Below, piece after piece: positions 27,433 through 37,040 of a DNA stretch of 64,000 nucleotides (within the stretch, counting starts at the first letter, position 1; every line of letters starts with the position of its first letter). The stretch covers positions 2,480,001 to 2,544,000 of the forward strand of contig NZ_CP071848.1 of the NCBI RefSeq assembly GCF_023716565.1. Direction: 5' to 3'. The translations under genes were made by a program, and so were the position numbers. The stretch comes from Vibrio sp. SCSIO 43136 (GTDB lineage Bacteria > Pseudomonadota > Gammaproteobacteria > Enterobacterales > Vibrionaceae). The notes beneath the pieces are model-generated. The model was not told the origin of the DNA. It saw only the letters and a program-made list of their open reading frames with translations, and did not search any database.

Positions 27433-28920
27433 TTATTCTTCGTCGCCGAACCAACAGATGTTACGAGCTGCCATGATCAGCTCACCTGCACGTTCTTCTG
27501 TCAGATCTTCGATGCCTTCAAGGTCATCAGTACCTTGTTCAGCAAGATCTTCTAGAGTTGCTACACCTTTTGCAGCAAGTTTGAACGCCATTTCGCGTTC
27601 TAGACCTTCTAGTGCTAGCAGATCTTCTGCAGGCTCTAGACCGTCAAATGATTCTTCTTGAGCAAGTGCTAGAGTCGTCAGTGCATCTTTTGCACGGCTA
27701 CGTAGCTCTTCAATCAGCTCTTCGTTTAGACCATCAACTTCTAGAAGTTCAGCCACTGGTACGTAGGCAACTTCTTCAAGCGTAGAGAAGCCTTCTTCAA
27801 CTAAAAGCTGAGCGAAGTCTTCTTCGATGTCTAGGTGCTTCATGAATGATTCAATTGCAGCACTTGCTTCTTCTTGGTGTTTCTTCTCAAGATCAGCAAC
27901 AGTCATAACGTTCAGTTCCCAACCAGTAAGCTGAGACGCTAGACGTACGTTCTGACCAGAGCGGCCGATTGCTTGAGCTAGGTTATCTGCTTCAACAGCG
28001 ATATCCATTGAGTGCGCATCTTCATCAACAATAATAGATGCTACGTCAGCTGGAGCCATTGCATTGATAACGAATTGCGCAGGGTTATCATCCCAAAGCA
28101 CGATATCGATACGCTCGCCGCCAAGCTCGCCAGAAACAGCTTGTACACGTGCACCACGCATACCAACACACGCACCTACTGGGTCGATACGCTTATCGTT
28201 AGTTTTAACCGCAATCTTGGCACGAGAACCAGGATCACGCGCTGCGCCTTTTAGCTCGATAAGCTCTTCTGCGATTTCTGGCACTTCCACACGGAATAGC
28301 TCAGTCAGCATGTCAGGCTTAGAACGAGTGATGAATAGCTGGAAGCCACGAGCTTCTGGAGCTACTTTGTAAAGCAAACCACGTACACGGTCACCCGGAC
28401 GGAAGTTTTCACGTGGTAGCTGGTCATCACGTAGGATCACAGCTTCTGCGTTGTTACCAAGATCCATGATAACGGTGTCACGGTTAACTTTCTTAACCAC
28501 ACCAGTGATTAGATCACCTTCGTTATCGATGAACTGCTCAACGATTTGAGCACGCTCAGCTTCACGTACTTTCTGTACGATCACTTGTTTCGCTGTTTGA
28601 GTAGTAATACGGTCAAACGTTACTGACTCAATGTCGTCTTCGATAAAGCCGCCAAGTTCGATAGTTTCATCATCGTACTGAGCCGCTTCTAGAGAAATCT
28701 CTTTTGTTGGCGTTTCAACTTCTTCTACCACTTCCCAGCGACGGAATGTGTCGAACTCACCACTTTTACGGTCGATAGCAACACGTACATCAATTTCGAT
28801 TTCGTACTTTTTCTTTGTTGCCGTTGCTAGTGCGATTTCTAGTGCTTCAAAGATACGCTCACGAGGAACTGCTTTTTCGTTTGAAACAGCTTCAACAACC
28901 GCCAAAATTTCTTTGTTCAT
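27433..28920 (-). CDS. nusA: Transcription elongation/termination factor NusA
   Basis: NusA binds RNA polymerase and nascent RNA, promoting pausing, termination and antitermination. The 495-residue protein has the N-terminal polymerase-binding domain, an S1 domain ([20 protein letters not shown]), two KH domains (including [18 protein letters not shown] and [18 protein letters not shown]) and two C-terminal acidic repeats, as in gammaproteobacteria. It lies 21 bp downstream of rimP and 26 bp upstream of infB. Confidence 0.98.
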   Translation of the reverse strand: MNKEILAVVEAVSNEKAVPRERIFEALEIALATATKKKYEIEIDVRVAIDRKSGEFDTFRRWEVVEEVETPTKEISLEAAQYDDETIELGGFIEDDIESVTFDRITTQTAKQVIVQKVREAERAQIVEQFIDNEGDLITGVVKKVNRDTVIMDLGNNAEAVILRDDQLPRENFRPGDRVRGLLYKVAPEARGFQLFITRSKPDMLTELFRVEVPEIAEELIELKGAARDPGSRAKIAVKTNDKRIDPVGACVGMRGARVQAVSGELGGERIDIVLWDDNPAQFVINAMAPADVASIIVDEDAHSMDIAVEADNLAQAIGRSGQNVRLASQLTGWELNVMTVADLEKKHQEEASAAIESFMKHLDIEEDFAQLLVEEGFSTLEEVAYVPVAELLEVDGLNEELIEELRSRAKDALTTLALAQEESFDGLEPAEDLLALEGLEREMAFKLAAKGVATLEDLAEQGTDDLEGIEDLTEERAGELIMAARNICWFGDEE

Positions 28921-28941
28921 CTAATTAGCCTCTATCCAGAC

Positions 28942-29397
28942 TTAAAATTTAGGGATCAGGTTAGCTTTTGAAATATTGCTAAGGACAAATTCTTCTTTTT
29001 CGCCATCGACAGTCAGAGTTACTGTGTCGCCATCGACGCCCTCAATAACACCTTTCCACTTACGACGGTTGCCCATAGCCATTTTCAACACAAGGCTCAC
29101 CTCGTGACCAACAAACTGCTCATAATGCGCAGCTTTGAAAAGTGGACGCTCCAAGCCTGGTGAAGATACTTCTAGGTTGTACGCCACTGAAATTGGATCT
29201 TCTACATCCATCACCGCACTTACCTGGTGGCTAACTTCAGCACAGTCATCTACGTTGATGCCATTTTCGCTATCAATGTAGATACGTAGTGTTGAGTGCT
29301 CGCCGGCACGGATAAATTCTAGGCCAACCAACTCGTAGCCAGATGCCGCTACCGGCGCTTCCAACATTTCGGTTAATTGTCTTTCTAAACCAGTCAT
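28942..29397 (-). CDS. rimP: Ribosome maturation factor RimP
   Basis: RimP helps assemble the 30S subunit. The 151-residue protein from the ATG at 29395-29397 begins [16 protein letters not shown] and contains the family signature [20 protein letters not shown] lies just upstream. Longer in-frame reading would run through the terminator at 29449-29470 and is rejected. It heads the protein-coding part of the nusA-infB operon, after the tRNA-fMet gene. Confidence 0.96.
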   Translation of the reverse strand: MTGLERQLTEMLEAPVAASGYELVGLEFIRAGEHSTLRIYIDSENGINVDDCAEVSHQVSAVMDVEDPISVAYNLEVSSPGLERPLFKAAHYEQFVGHEVSLVLKMAMGNRRKWKGVIEGVDGDTVTLTVDGEKEEFVLSNISKANLIPKF

Positions 29398-29448
29398 GAT
29401 TTCACCTTCTTGGATATTTACATTTTGTAAATATAACCACTCTAGAAA

Positions 29449-29470
29449 CAAAAAAAGGGCTAATAGCCCT
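29449..29470 (-). terminator. Terminator between tRNA-fMet and rimP (proximal to rimP)
   Basis: The stem AGGGCT/AGCCCT with a 3-nt loop is followed on the minus strand by a run of seven T. It is the second of two tandem hairpins upstream of rimP. Confidence 0.8.
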
Positions 29471-29512
29471 ATCATAAAATCAGCATTATCTAAGTTTTCA
29501 AAACTCAGATAA

Positions 29513-29544
29513 CAAAAAACCCCGAATCTAGTCGGGGTTTTTTG
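29513..29544. terminator. Terminator between tRNA-fMet and rimP (distal to rimP)
   Basis: The stem AACCCCGA/TCGGGGTT with a 6-nt loop has T-runs on both strands. With the hairpin at 29449 it forms a double terminator, so nusA-operon mRNA must come from read-through or a promoter between 29398 and 29670. Confidence 0.88.
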
Positions 29545-29667
29545 TTGCTTGACCCTGATGATACTGATGTTGCCATCAGCCCGCAATCGCTTAACGCCTT
29601 AAAAAGCTGTCTAAGCCATTACGCAAACTTGCTAACCAACATTCTCATTCAAAACAATAAGAAAAGT

Positions 29668-29744
<77 letters not shown>

Positions 29745-29791
29745 TCCGACTGCTGAGCATTATACGCCCAACATTACAAGTTTGTAAATCA

Positions 29792-29875
29792 TGGTGCCGA
29801 GAGAGGGACTCGAACCCTCACACCATAGGCACTAGCACCTCATGCTAGCGTGTCTACCAATTTCACCATCTCGGC
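29792..29875 (-). tRNA. leuU: tRNA-Leu (GAG)
   Basis: The 84-nt minus-strand sequence has the acceptor GCCGAGA/TCTCGGC, a long variable arm as in class II tRNAs, anticodon loop ATGAGGT (anticodon GAG), T arm GGTTCGAGTCC and encoded CCA. It lies just downstream of secG, as leuU does in E. coli, and is probably co-transcribed with secG and tRNA-fMet. Confidence 0.96.
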
Positions 29876-29885
29876 ATTCAATCTT

Positions 29886-30218
29886 TTATTGAGGAATTTC
29901 GTCGCCGTTTTCAGCTGGAATTTCACTCACATCAGTAGCTTGCTCAACAGTTTGACCTAGTGTCGGGTCAACCCATTGTGATTCAGTAGTATGTGTAGAC
30001 ATACGACCTAACGCTAAGCTAGCGATGAAAAATACAGTTGCAAGAATTGCAGTAGTTCGGGTTAGGAAGTTTCCTGAGCCACCAGCGCCAAACACTGTGT
30101 TTGATGCGCCAGCTCCGAACGAAGCTCCCATATCTGCGCCTTTACCTTGTTGAATCAACACCAGGCCAATAATACCAATCGCTGCCAACAGGTAAATCAC
30201 AAGTAGAACTGTAAACAT
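29886..30218 (-). CDS. secG: Protein translocase subunit SecG
   Basis: SecG is a small inner-membrane subunit that stimulates the SecYEG translocon. The 110-residue protein has two transmembrane helices around the conserved cytoplasmic segment [22 protein letters not shown]. It is followed by tRNA-Leu(GAG) after only 10 bp and preceded by glmM on the same strand. Confidence 0.96.
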   Translation of the reverse strand: MFTVLLVIYLLAAIGIIGLVLIQQGKGADMGASFGAGASNTVFGAGGSGNFLTRTTAILATVFFIASLALGRMSTHTTESQWVDPTLGQTVEQATDVSEIPAENGDEIPQ

Positions 30219-30412
30219 ATTTCCACCTATGTTCCTAATTGTTGAGCCAGCGCCGTCTTCAACCTGAGGACAAGGCTAGCGCACTTTCAACGTGAAAGCG
30301 GAAAGCATACTAACCAAACCCTATAGCGCTGACAAGTAAAAATTCACGAAAATGTAAGCATTACAGTTTGATCGCTCAAAATACTAGCAACAACACCTAT
30401 ATCGTCGTGAAA

Positions 30413-30443
30413 TAGTGGCCTAAGCTTTTATAAACCTAGGCCA
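30413..30443 (-). terminator. Possible glmM terminator
   Basis: GGCCTA/TAGGCC arms with an A/T-rich interior lie just after the glmM stop. A weak T-rich stretch is inside rather than after the stem, so termination is uncertain. Confidence 0.3.
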
Positions 30444-30448
30444 ACCAC

Positions 30449-31786
30449 TTAAAAGCTCGCTTTAACCGCTTCAGCGATTTTCAGCGCTGATGATTTCACT
30501 AGCGCATCGTCTTCACCTTCGACCATCACACGGATCAGAGGTTCGGTACCAGACTTACGCAGCAATACTCGACCTTTATCACCAAGTTCGGCTTCCACCT
30601 CAGAAACTGATGCTTTTACTGCTTCCGCTTCTAGTGGATTAGAATCGCCAGAAAAACGTACATTTTCTAGCACTTGTGGGTAAAGTGTCATGCCTTGAGA
30701 AAGCTCATTAAGCGACATTTCGCTACCAACGACTGACGCCAGTACTTGCAGTGCAGCAACGATGGCATCACCAGTGGTTACTTTGTCCAGTAGGATCACA
30801 TGGCCTGAGTTCTCAGCACCAATCTTCCAACCTTTCGCTAACAGTTGCTCCATGACGTAACGGTCACCTACCGCTGCACGCACAAATGGGATACCTAACT
30901 GCTTCAGGCCATTCTCCATACCAAGGTTGGTCATGAGTGTACCAACCACACCACCTTTGAGTTCGCCACGACGCAGGGCATCACGGGCGATGATGTACGC
31001 AATTTGGTCACCGTCAATCTTGTTGCCTAGGTGATCGACCATAATGATACGGTCGCCATCGCCATCAAACGCAAGACCTAAATCTGCATTTTCTGCCACA
31101 ACGCGCTCTTGCAGTGCACGGACATCGGTTGCACCCACTTCGTGGTTGATGTTAGTACCGTTTGGCTCAACACCCATCGCAATTACTTCTGCACCTAGCT
31201 CGCTAAACACTGAAGGTGCAATGTGATAAGTCGCTCCATGGGCACAATCCACGACGATTTTAAGGCCTGCAAGGCTCATTTCCGATGGGAAGGTGCCTTT
31301 ACAGAATTCGATGTAACGGCCTGCTGCATCATTTAAACGAGATGCCTTGCCTAGCATGGCCGACTCTACACACTCGATGTCTTTATCCAGCTCAGCTTCA
31401 ATCGCCAACTCAATATCATCAGGAAGCTTAGTCCCCTCTGATGAGAAGAACTTAATACCGTTATCGTAGAATGGGTTATGTGAGGCAGAAATTACGATAC
31501 CCGCTTCAGCGCGGAAAGTTTGCGTCAGGTATGCCACCGCTGGGGTTGGCATTGGACCAGTAAAAATAGCCTTAAGACCAGCAGCAGCAAGACCCGCTTC
31601 TAGTGCCGACTCCAACATGTAGCCGGAGATACGGGTATCTTTACCAATAATAACTTTCTTCGTGCCCTGTTTCGCCAGTACACGACCAGCTGCCCAGCCA
31701 AGCTTAAGTACAAAGTCAGGTGTGATTGGGTATTGACCCACTTTGCCACGTACACCATCGGTACCAAAATAACGTCTTTGAGACAT
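30449..31786 (-). CDS. glmM: Phosphoglucosamine mutase
   Basis: GlmM converts glucosamine-6-phosphate to glucosamine-1-phosphate on the way to UDP-GlcNAc. The 445-residue protein has the phosphoserine loop [19 protein letters not shown] (Ser about 102), the metal loop [13 protein letters not shown] and the C-terminal phosphate-binding [12 protein letters not shown]. The order ftsH-folP-glmM-secG is conserved with E. coli. Confidence 0.97.
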   Translation of the reverse strand: MSQRRYFGTDGVRGKVGQYPITPDFVLKLGWAAGRVLAKQGTKKVIIGKDTRISGYMLESALEAGLAAAGLKAIFTGPMPTPAVAYLTQTFRAEAGIVISASHNPFYDNGIKFFSSEGTKLPDDIELAIEAELDKDIECVESAMLGKASRLNDAAGRYIEFCKGTFPSEMSLAGLKIVVDCAHGATYHIAPSVFSELGAEVIAMGVEPNGTNINHEVGATDVRALQERVVAENADLGLAFDGDGDRIIMVDHLGNKIDGDQIAYIIARDALRRGELKGGVVGTLMTNLGMENGLKQLGIPFVRAAVGDRYVMEQLLAKGWKIGAENSGHVILLDKVTTGDAIVAALQVLASVVGSEMSLNELSQGMTLYPQVLENVRFSGDSNPLEAEAVKASVSEVEAELGDKGRVLLRKSGTEPLIRVMVEGEDDALVKSSALKIAEAVKASF

Positions 31787-31804
31787 GATTATTCCCTGTT
31801 TATT

Positions 31805-32635
31805 TTATTGATTTGCTTGAGTCATGCGTACAATCGCCATCGCATCGGCGGTTTCTTGCACGTCATGGACTCGAATTATTTGTGCGCCTTTCATCGCCGC
31901 AATGGTTGCACAGCTTACACTTGCAGCAACGCATTCTGCAGGTTTTTTGTCTAAAAGCTTGAATAGCATCGACTTGCGCGACATGCCCGCAAGGATAGGT
32001 AAACCAAACTTATGGAAGCTTTCCAAATTCGCCAACAGCGAGTAGTTGTGCTCAAGAGTTTTACCAAAGCCAAACCCAGGATCTAGCACCAACTGCGACT
32101 TATCAATGCCGACCGCTTCACAAGTCGTAATTCGCTCACTCAAGAATTGACCGACATCTTCAATCAGATCGCCATAACTTGGACTGGTTTGCATGGTGCG
32201 GGGCTGGCCTTGCATATGCATTAAGCAGATAGGCACATTCGCTTCTGCAGCCACCTCTAACGCACCAGGCTCTTGCAGTGCTCGAACATCATTGATCAAG
32301 TCTGCACCAGCAGCAATTGCTTGACGCATCACTTCAGCCTTGCTGGTATCGATGGATATCCAGACATCGCTCACCGCTCTAAGCGCTTCAATGACCGGAA
32401 TCACTCTATCAAGCTCTTGTTGCAGTTCAACGTCGGGAGCACCCGGACGAGTGGATTCACCACCGATATCAATCAGCGTTGCTCCGGCCGCGATCATCTG
32501 CTGGGCGTGCTCAATGGCTTTATCAATTCGATTGAACTTTCCACCATCTGAAAAGGAGTCAGGAGTCACGTTCAAAATCCCCATCACCTGAGGTGTAGAG
32601 AGATCGAGCGTTTTGTTTTTGGAATGTAGGATCAT
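31805..32635 (-). CDS. folP: Dihydropteroate synthase
   Basis: FolP joins p-aminobenzoate to dihydropterin pyrophosphate in folate synthesis and is the sulfonamide target. The 276-residue protein has the two signatures MGILNVTPDSFSDGG and DIGGESTRPGA, plus the LDPGFGFGKT loop. It lies 18 bp upstream of glmM and 60 bp after ftsH, with a hairpin in the ftsH-folP gap. Confidence 0.97.
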   Translation of the reverse strand: MILHSKNKTLDLSTPQVMGILNVTPDSFSDGGKFNRIDKAIEHAQQMIAAGATLIDIGGESTRPGAPDVELQQELDRVIPVIEALRAVSDVWISIDTSKAEVMRQAIAAGADLINDVRALQEPGALEVAAEANVPICLMHMQGQPRTMQTSPSYGDLIEDVGQFLSERITTCEAVGIDKSQLVLDPGFGFGKTLEHNYSLLANLESFHKFGLPILAGMSRKSMLFKLLDKKPAECVAASVSCATIAAMKGAQIIRVHDVQETADAMAIVRMTQANQ

Positions 32636-32651
32636 AGCAATATAAACACAA

Positions 32652-32685
32652 AAACCCCGAGCAATACTCGGGGCTTTATTTTAAG
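32652..32685 (-). terminator. Terminator between ftsH and folP
   Basis: The stem CCCCGAG/CTCGGGG with a 5-nt loop is followed on the minus strand by five T. folP and glmM must be reached by read-through or a separate promoter. Confidence 0.88.
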
Positions 32686-32695
32686 ACATTAGTGA

Positions 32696-34654
32696 TTAAG
32701 AATCTTTGTCAGCACCATCTTGTGGTTTGCTTTCAGATACTTCGTCAGCTTTAGCTTCTGCTTTTTCCTCTGGCTGTTCTTCAGCTTTTGGCTCAGCTTT
32801 AGCTTGGTTTGATGCTTCTTGAGCAGCCGTTTGGTCACCCCAGCCTGCTGGCTCACGGATAACTTCCTTACGCTCCATCAAGTCATCAATCTGACCTGCG
32901 TCAATGGTCTCATACTTCATTAGCGCATCTTTCATCGCATGCATGATGTCCATGTTGTCTTCAAGGATCTTCTTGGCGCGGTCATAGTTAGAATCGATGA
33001 TTTTACGAATTTCATCATCAATCAACTTAGCGGTATCGTCAGACATGTGTTTGGTCTGAGTTACGCTGCGACCTAGGAATACCTCACCCTCTTCTTCAGC
33101 ATAAAGAAGTGGACCCAGTTTTTCCGAGAAGCCCCATTGTGTCACCATCTTACGTGCAATATCAGTCGCACGTTCGATATCGTTAGAAGCACCAGTCGAT
33201 ACCTTATCAGCACCGTAGATTAGCTCTTCTGCCAGACGACCACCGTATAGGCTCGATACCATAGACTCAAGATGCTGACGAGACATGCTCACGCGATCTT
33301 GCTCTGGTAAGTACATAGTCACACCCAGTGCACGACCACGTGGGATGATAGATACTTTGTACACAGGATCGTGCTCAGGTACTAGACGACCAACGATAGC
33401 GTGACCCGCTTCGTGGTATGCCGTTGACTCTTTGATCTCTTCAGACATCACCATAGAACGGCGCTCAGCACCCATCATGATCTTGTCTTTTGCCAGTTCG
33501 AACTCAACCATAGAAACGTTGCGCTTGTTACCACGCGCAGCAAATAGTGCTGCTTCGTTAACTAAGTTTGCGAGATCTGCACCAGAGAAACCTGGGGTAC
33601 CACGTGCAATCAGTGATGGCTCAACATCACCAGCCAGTGGAACCTTACGCATGTGTACTTTAAGGATTTGCTCACGACCACGTACATCTGGTAGACCTAC
33701 TACTACTTGACGGTCAAAACGACCAGGACGAAGTAGTGCAGGGTCAAGTACGTCTGGACGGTTAGTCGCAGCAATAACGATAATACCTTCGTTACCTTCG
33801 AAACCATCCATCTCAACTAGCATCTGGTTTAGGGTTTGTTCACGCTCATCGTGACCACCACCTACACCAGCGCCACGTTGACGACCGACAGCATCAATCT
33901 CATCGATAAAGATGATACATGGTGCGGCTTTCTTCGCTTGTTCGAACATGTCACGCACACGCGATGCACCTACACCGACGAACATTTCTACGAAGTCAGA
34001 ACCTGAGATAGTAAAGAACGGTACTTTCGCTTCACCAGCAATCGCTTTTGCTAGTAGCGTTTTACCTGTACCCGGAGGACCAACCATCAATACGCCCGTT
34101 GGGATCTTACCACCCAACTTCTGGAAACGGCTTGGGTCACGTAGGTAATCTACTAACTCTTTCACGTCTTCTTTGGCTTCATCACAGCCAGCTACGTCAG
34201 CAAAAGTCGTTTTGATTTGCTCTTCGCTCATCATACGTGCTTTGCTCTTACCGAACGACATAGCACCTTTGCCACCGCCGCCCTGCATCTGGCGCATAAA
34301 GAAGATCCACACACCAATCAACAGAATCATTGGGAACCAAGAAATAAAGATGGTTCCTAGCAGGCTCTGCTCTTCTGGTGGCGTACCTACCACTTTAACG
34401 TTTTGATTAATTAGATCATCCAACAGCTTGCTGTCATAAACAGGCATGTAAGTGACGTAACGCGAGTTATCACGACGAACGAAAACAATCTCTCTGTCCT
34501 TAAACTGCGCTTCTCTAATCTGGCCTTGGCCAACTTCCTGTACAAACGTGGTGTAGTCTACTGTTCTGCCATTAGATTCCCCAGGGCCAAAGCTCTGGAA
34601 AACTGACATCAGCACAACGGCGATAACAAGCCACAAGATTAAATTTTTTGCCAT
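32696..34654 (-). CDS. ftsH: ATP-dependent zinc metalloprotease FtsH
   Basis: FtsH is a membrane-anchored AAA+ protease that degrades LpxC, sigma-32, SecY and other proteins. It has two N-terminal transmembrane helices around a periplasmic domain, Walker A GPPGTGKT, Walker [12 protein letters not shown], the SRH region and the zinc motif HEAGH. I chose the ATG at 34652-34654 (652 residues); a TTG three codons upstream is also possible. The C-terminal tail is rich in Lys, Ala and Glu and is variable in the family. It lies 144 bp downstream of rlmE. Confidence 0.97.
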   Translation of the reverse strand: MAKNLILWLVIAVVLMSVFQSFGPGESNGRTVDYTTFVQEVGQGQIREAQFKDREIVFVRRDNSRYVTYMPVYDSKLLDDLINQNVKVVGTPPEEQSLLGTIFISWFPMILLIGVWIFFMRQMQGGGGKGAMSFGKSKARMMSEEQIKTTFADVAGCDEAKEDVKELVDYLRDPSRFQKLGGKIPTGVLMVGPPGTGKTLLAKAIAGEAKVPFFTISGSDFVEMFVGVGASRVRDMFEQAKKAAPCIIFIDEIDAVGRQRGAGVGGGHDEREQTLNQMLVEMDGFEGNEGIIVIAATNRPDVLDPALLRPGRFDRQVVVGLPDVRGREQILKVHMRKVPLAGDVEPSLIARGTPGFSGADLANLVNEAALFAARGNKRNVSMVEFELAKDKIMMGAERRSMVMSEEIKESTAYHEAGHAIVGRLVPEHDPVYKVSIIPRGRALGVTMYLPEQDRVSMSRQHLESMVSSLYGGRLAEELIYGADKVSTGASNDIERATDIARKMVTQWGFSEKLGPLLYAEEEGEVFLGRSVTQTKHMSDDTAKLIDDEIRKIIDSNYDRAKKILEDNMDIMHAMKDALMKYETIDAGQIDDLMERKEVIREPAGWGDQTAAQEASNQAKAEPKAEEQPEEKAEAKADEVSESKPQDGADKDS

Positions 34655-34798
34655 GTCACTCAAGGTGTCAGCCTCGCGATAACTATTTGTAATTAAAAGG
34701 TAGGGTACTACAGATTCATAACTGTAGCTATAGTGTTAATTTGTAACTGGGTGTTTAGAACAAATCTCGTTCAACCAGCGAAATCAACCGTTTCGGTG

Positions 34799-35428
34799 TT
34801 AACCTTTGTAGCCAGTAGCTACAACGAACACTTCGCGCGAACGAGCACGAGACGAATCAGGTTTGCGAATCTTCACGACCTTAAACATTTCTCGACACTC
34901 TTTCACATATTGGTCAAAGCCTTCACCTTGGAATACTTTAACCACAAAACTGCCGTTTGGAGCAAGCACTTGGCGACACATATCCAATGCCAGTTCGACA
35001 AGATACATCGCACGCGGCTGATCAACTGAATTGTTACCTGCAATATTAGGTGCCATATCAGACATCACGACATCGACCATGTCAGGTTGAATACGTTCAA
35101 GCAAAGCATCTAACACCGACTCTTCACGGAAATCACCCTGCAAAAAAGCCACACCAGCAATCGGGTCCATTGGCAGAATGTCACAAGCGATAATCTTGCC
35201 TTGGTCGCCAACCACTTTTGCTGCAAATTGAGACCAACCACCCGGTGCAGCCCCAAGGTCAACAACGGTTTGTCCCGGTTTTAAAAGTTTGTCTTTCTCT
35301 TGAATTTCTTCAATTTTAAAGATAGCACGAGAACGATAACCTTTCTTACGAGCTTCGTTTGCGTACTTATCATCAAAGTGTTCTTTCAACCATCGACTAG
35401 AGCTAGCCGAATGTTTTTGTTTACTCAT
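34799..35428 (-). CDS. rlmE: 23S rRNA (uridine-2552-2'-O)-methyltransferase
   Basis: RlmE (FtsJ/RrmJ) methylates U2552 of 23S rRNA, needed for late 50S assembly. The 209-residue protein has the SAM-binding motif [13 protein letters not shown], the catalytic Asp in [10 protein letters not shown] and the Lys in [12 protein letters not shown]. It precedes ftsH on the same strand and is divergent from yhbY, as in E. coli. Confidence 0.97.
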   Translation of the reverse strand: MSKQKHSASSSRWLKEHFDDKYANEARKKGYRSRAIFKIEEIQEKDKLLKPGQTVVDLGAAPGGWSQFAAKVVGDQGKIIACDILPMDPIAGVAFLQGDFREESVLDALLERIQPDMVDVVMSDMAPNIAGNNSVDQPRAMYLVELALDMCRQVLAPNGSFVVKVFQGEGFDQYVKECREMFKVVKIRKPDSSRARSREVFVVATGYKG

Positions 35429-35558
35429 TTGAATCCTAATTTGATCAAAGGTCTATAAGACTAGTCTATTCACAATTTGAATAAACGGTAGTCTTCCAGC
35501 ATAGATGGCGTTAAAATGCGGGTTTTCAACCCTAATAGTAAAGAAATTTGGTCGCGTA

Positions 35559-35855
35559 ATGAACCTAAGCACAAAACAAAAACAGCATCTCAAAGGCCTT
35601 GCACACAGTCTGAAACCTGTCGTGCTTATGGGCGCAAATGGATTAACTGAGGCTGTGCTTGCGGAAATCGAAATCGCTCTAGATCACCACGAGCTGATTA
35701 AAGTAAAAGTCGCGTCAGAAGATCGCGAGACGAAAAACCTAATCATCGACGCTATCGTTCGTGAAACAGAAGCAGAAAAAGTGCAAACAATTGGTAAGAC
35801 ACTTGTTCTGTACCGTCAAAGCGAACAGCGCAAGATTGAAATCCCACGTAAATAA
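35559..35855 (+). CDS. yhbY: CRM-domain RNA-binding protein YhbY
   Basis: YhbY is a small CRM-domain protein that binds pre-50S particles. The 98-residue product starts MNLSTKQKQHLKGLAHSLKP and holds the conserved GANG loop (VLMGANGLTEAVLAEIE), matching the E. coli protein in length. An in-frame TTG start 54 bp upstream is not family-like. It is divergent from rlmE and followed by a terminator. Confidence 0.95.
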   Translation: MNLSTKQKQHLKGLAHSLKPVVLMGANGLTEAVLAEIEIALDHHELIKVKVASEDRETKNLIIDAIVRETEAEKVQTIGKTLVLYRQSEQRKIEIPRK

Positions 35856-35877
35856 CTAATATTTAGTTATCCAACGT

Positions 35878-35908
35878 AAAAAAAGGTCGCATCAAGCGAC
35901 CTTTTTTG
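35878..35908 (+). terminator. yhbY terminator
   Basis: The stem AAGGTCGC/GCGACCTT with a 5-nt loop is followed by T6. It also has an A-run on the other side and may serve greA. Confidence 0.92.
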
Positions 35909-35941
35909 TGTCCATAGAAAAGCCTAGTCTTTTGCTTTTCC

Positions 35942-36010
35942 CTTAAGCGAAGCGCCCCTTAGCCCTGCGTCCGTTAGCAACGCGTCCGTTAGCAAAGCGT
36001 CCGCTTAACG
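35942..36010. repeat. Dispersed 15-bp tandem element, copy 3
   Basis: Four contiguous 15-bp units and a partial fifth fill the gap between yhbY and greA: CTTAAGCGAAGCGCC, CCTTAGCCCTGCGTC, CGTTAGCAACGCGTC, CGTTAGCAAAGCGTC, then CGCTTAACG. The array stops one base before the greA stop codon. The same unit occurs at 15.8 kb and, diverged, at 23.2 kb. Confidence 0.8.
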
Positions 36011-36011
36011 A

Positions 36012-36485
36012 TCAAATATACTCAACCTTATCAATATCATAATCACGCACACCACCCGGAGTCGTGATAGATACTTCATCGCCTTCCATCTTACCGATCA
36101 GGCCGCGAGCGATTGGTGAGCTCACCGAAATCTTACCCGCTTTGATGTCTGCTTCGTGGTCACCAACAATCTGATACGTAGACTCTTCATCAGTGTCAAC
36201 ATCAATCACGGTCACTGTGGTACCAAAGATAACCTTGCCAGTGTTTTCCATGTTTGCCACGTCAATGACTTGAGCAACAGACAGTTTGTATTCGATATCA
36301 CGAATTTGAGCTTCACAAATACCTTGCTCTTCACGAGCTGCGTGGTATTCCGCATTCTCTTTAAGGTCACCCAGTTCGCGCGCCTCTGCAATCGCTTCAG
36401 AAATCACAGGACGACGCTTTAACAATACATCAAGTTCATCACGTAGTAATTTCTCACCACGTACAGTCATTGGGACTTTTTCCAT
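36012..36485 (-). CDS. greA: Transcription elongation factor GreA
   Basis: GreA stimulates transcript cleavage in backtracked RNA polymerase. The 157-residue product from the ATG at 36483-36485 begins [18 protein letters not shown] and has the acidic coiled-coil tip region ([16 protein letters not shown]) and the C-terminal FKBP-like domain. GAGAGG lies before the start. A hairpin with a U-tract stands in the leader about 56 bp upstream. Confidence 0.97.
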   Translation of the reverse strand: MEKVPMTVRGEKLLRDELDVLLKRRPVISEAIAEARELGDLKENAEYHAAREEQGICEAQIRDIEYKLSVAQVIDVANMENTGKVIFGTTVTVIDVDTDEESTYQIVGDHEADIKAGKISVSSPIARGLIGKMEGDEVSITTPGGVRDYDIDKVEYI

Positions 36486-36540
36486 TCTATACCTCTCAGC
36501 TAAAGAAGGTGATTCTCTAAAAGACACCTTTCTTCAGACA

Positions 36541-36578
36541 ACAAAACCCCACTCGAAACGAATGATGTTCAAGTGAGG
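36541..36578 (-). terminator. Attenuator-like hairpin in the greA leader
   Basis: On the minus strand CCTCACTTGA pairs with TCGAGTGGGG (one G-U pair, one C-A mismatch at most), followed by TTTTGTTG, 56 bp before the greA ATG. In E. coli the greA leader ends partly at a terminator, releasing the GraL small RNAs, and this has the same position. Confidence 0.55.
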
Positions 36579-37040
36579 TATAAATTCAAATCGTGTTTTG
36601 GTTAGTGTAATCAAAGTTATCTTTCAGGTCATCTAAAAAAGGTGATATCGATCACACAACCTAATTCATTCAATAAGTTAGAGATCTATCACATTCTGTA
36701 GGGCAACAGCCAAAGGTGCGCCACATCACATAAATAAACAAAAAACAAACACAAAAATAATGTTTTACAAGCCAGTTCAAATTTCAATCAAACCATTGTT
36801 TAATAAATATATTTTTTCTAAATAAATATAATAAAACAGTGTTCACTATTGGTTTTTATATCATTTTACTACCGATGAGATGAACTTTCGGGGTACAACA
36901 TCATCACCTAAGCAAATGCGAGCCACATCACTAATCGGGTTGCCTAACACGATTTATGAATTGGCTGGCAATTATAAGAGTGACGCAGAATCCACTGCCC
37001 GCTCAAATTTCACGGACTATCAATTAGGACTTAGAAAGCA
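36579..37040 (+). promoter_or_regulatory. Divergent greA/ompU regulatory region
   Basis: The gap holds a near-perfect CRP-like palindrome GGTGATATCGATCACAC (36638-36659), a second weaker site with an intact ATCACATT half (36677-36698), a very A/T-rich stretch (36725-36870), and an ompU leader of up to about 170 nt. Two TCAAA motifs (36777, 36788) recall ToxR boxes (TNAAA repeats) but are spaced by 11 rather than 10 bp. ToxR control of ompU is known in V. cholerae. Confidence 0.5.
36638..36659. promoter_or_regulatory. CRP-like site between greA and ompU
   Basis: GTGAT and ATCAC flank a 4-bp centre in AAAGGTGATATCGATCACACAA, a close match to the CRP consensus on both halves. It lies about 150 bp from the greA start and 380 bp from ompU. 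Confidence 0.6.

Noticed and set aside
36777..36792. ToxR boxes upstream of ompU
   Set aside because: Two TCAAA motifs are present, but the spacing is 11 bp rather than the 10 bp of TNAAA-N5-TNAAA and the region is so A/T-rich that such motifs arise by chance.
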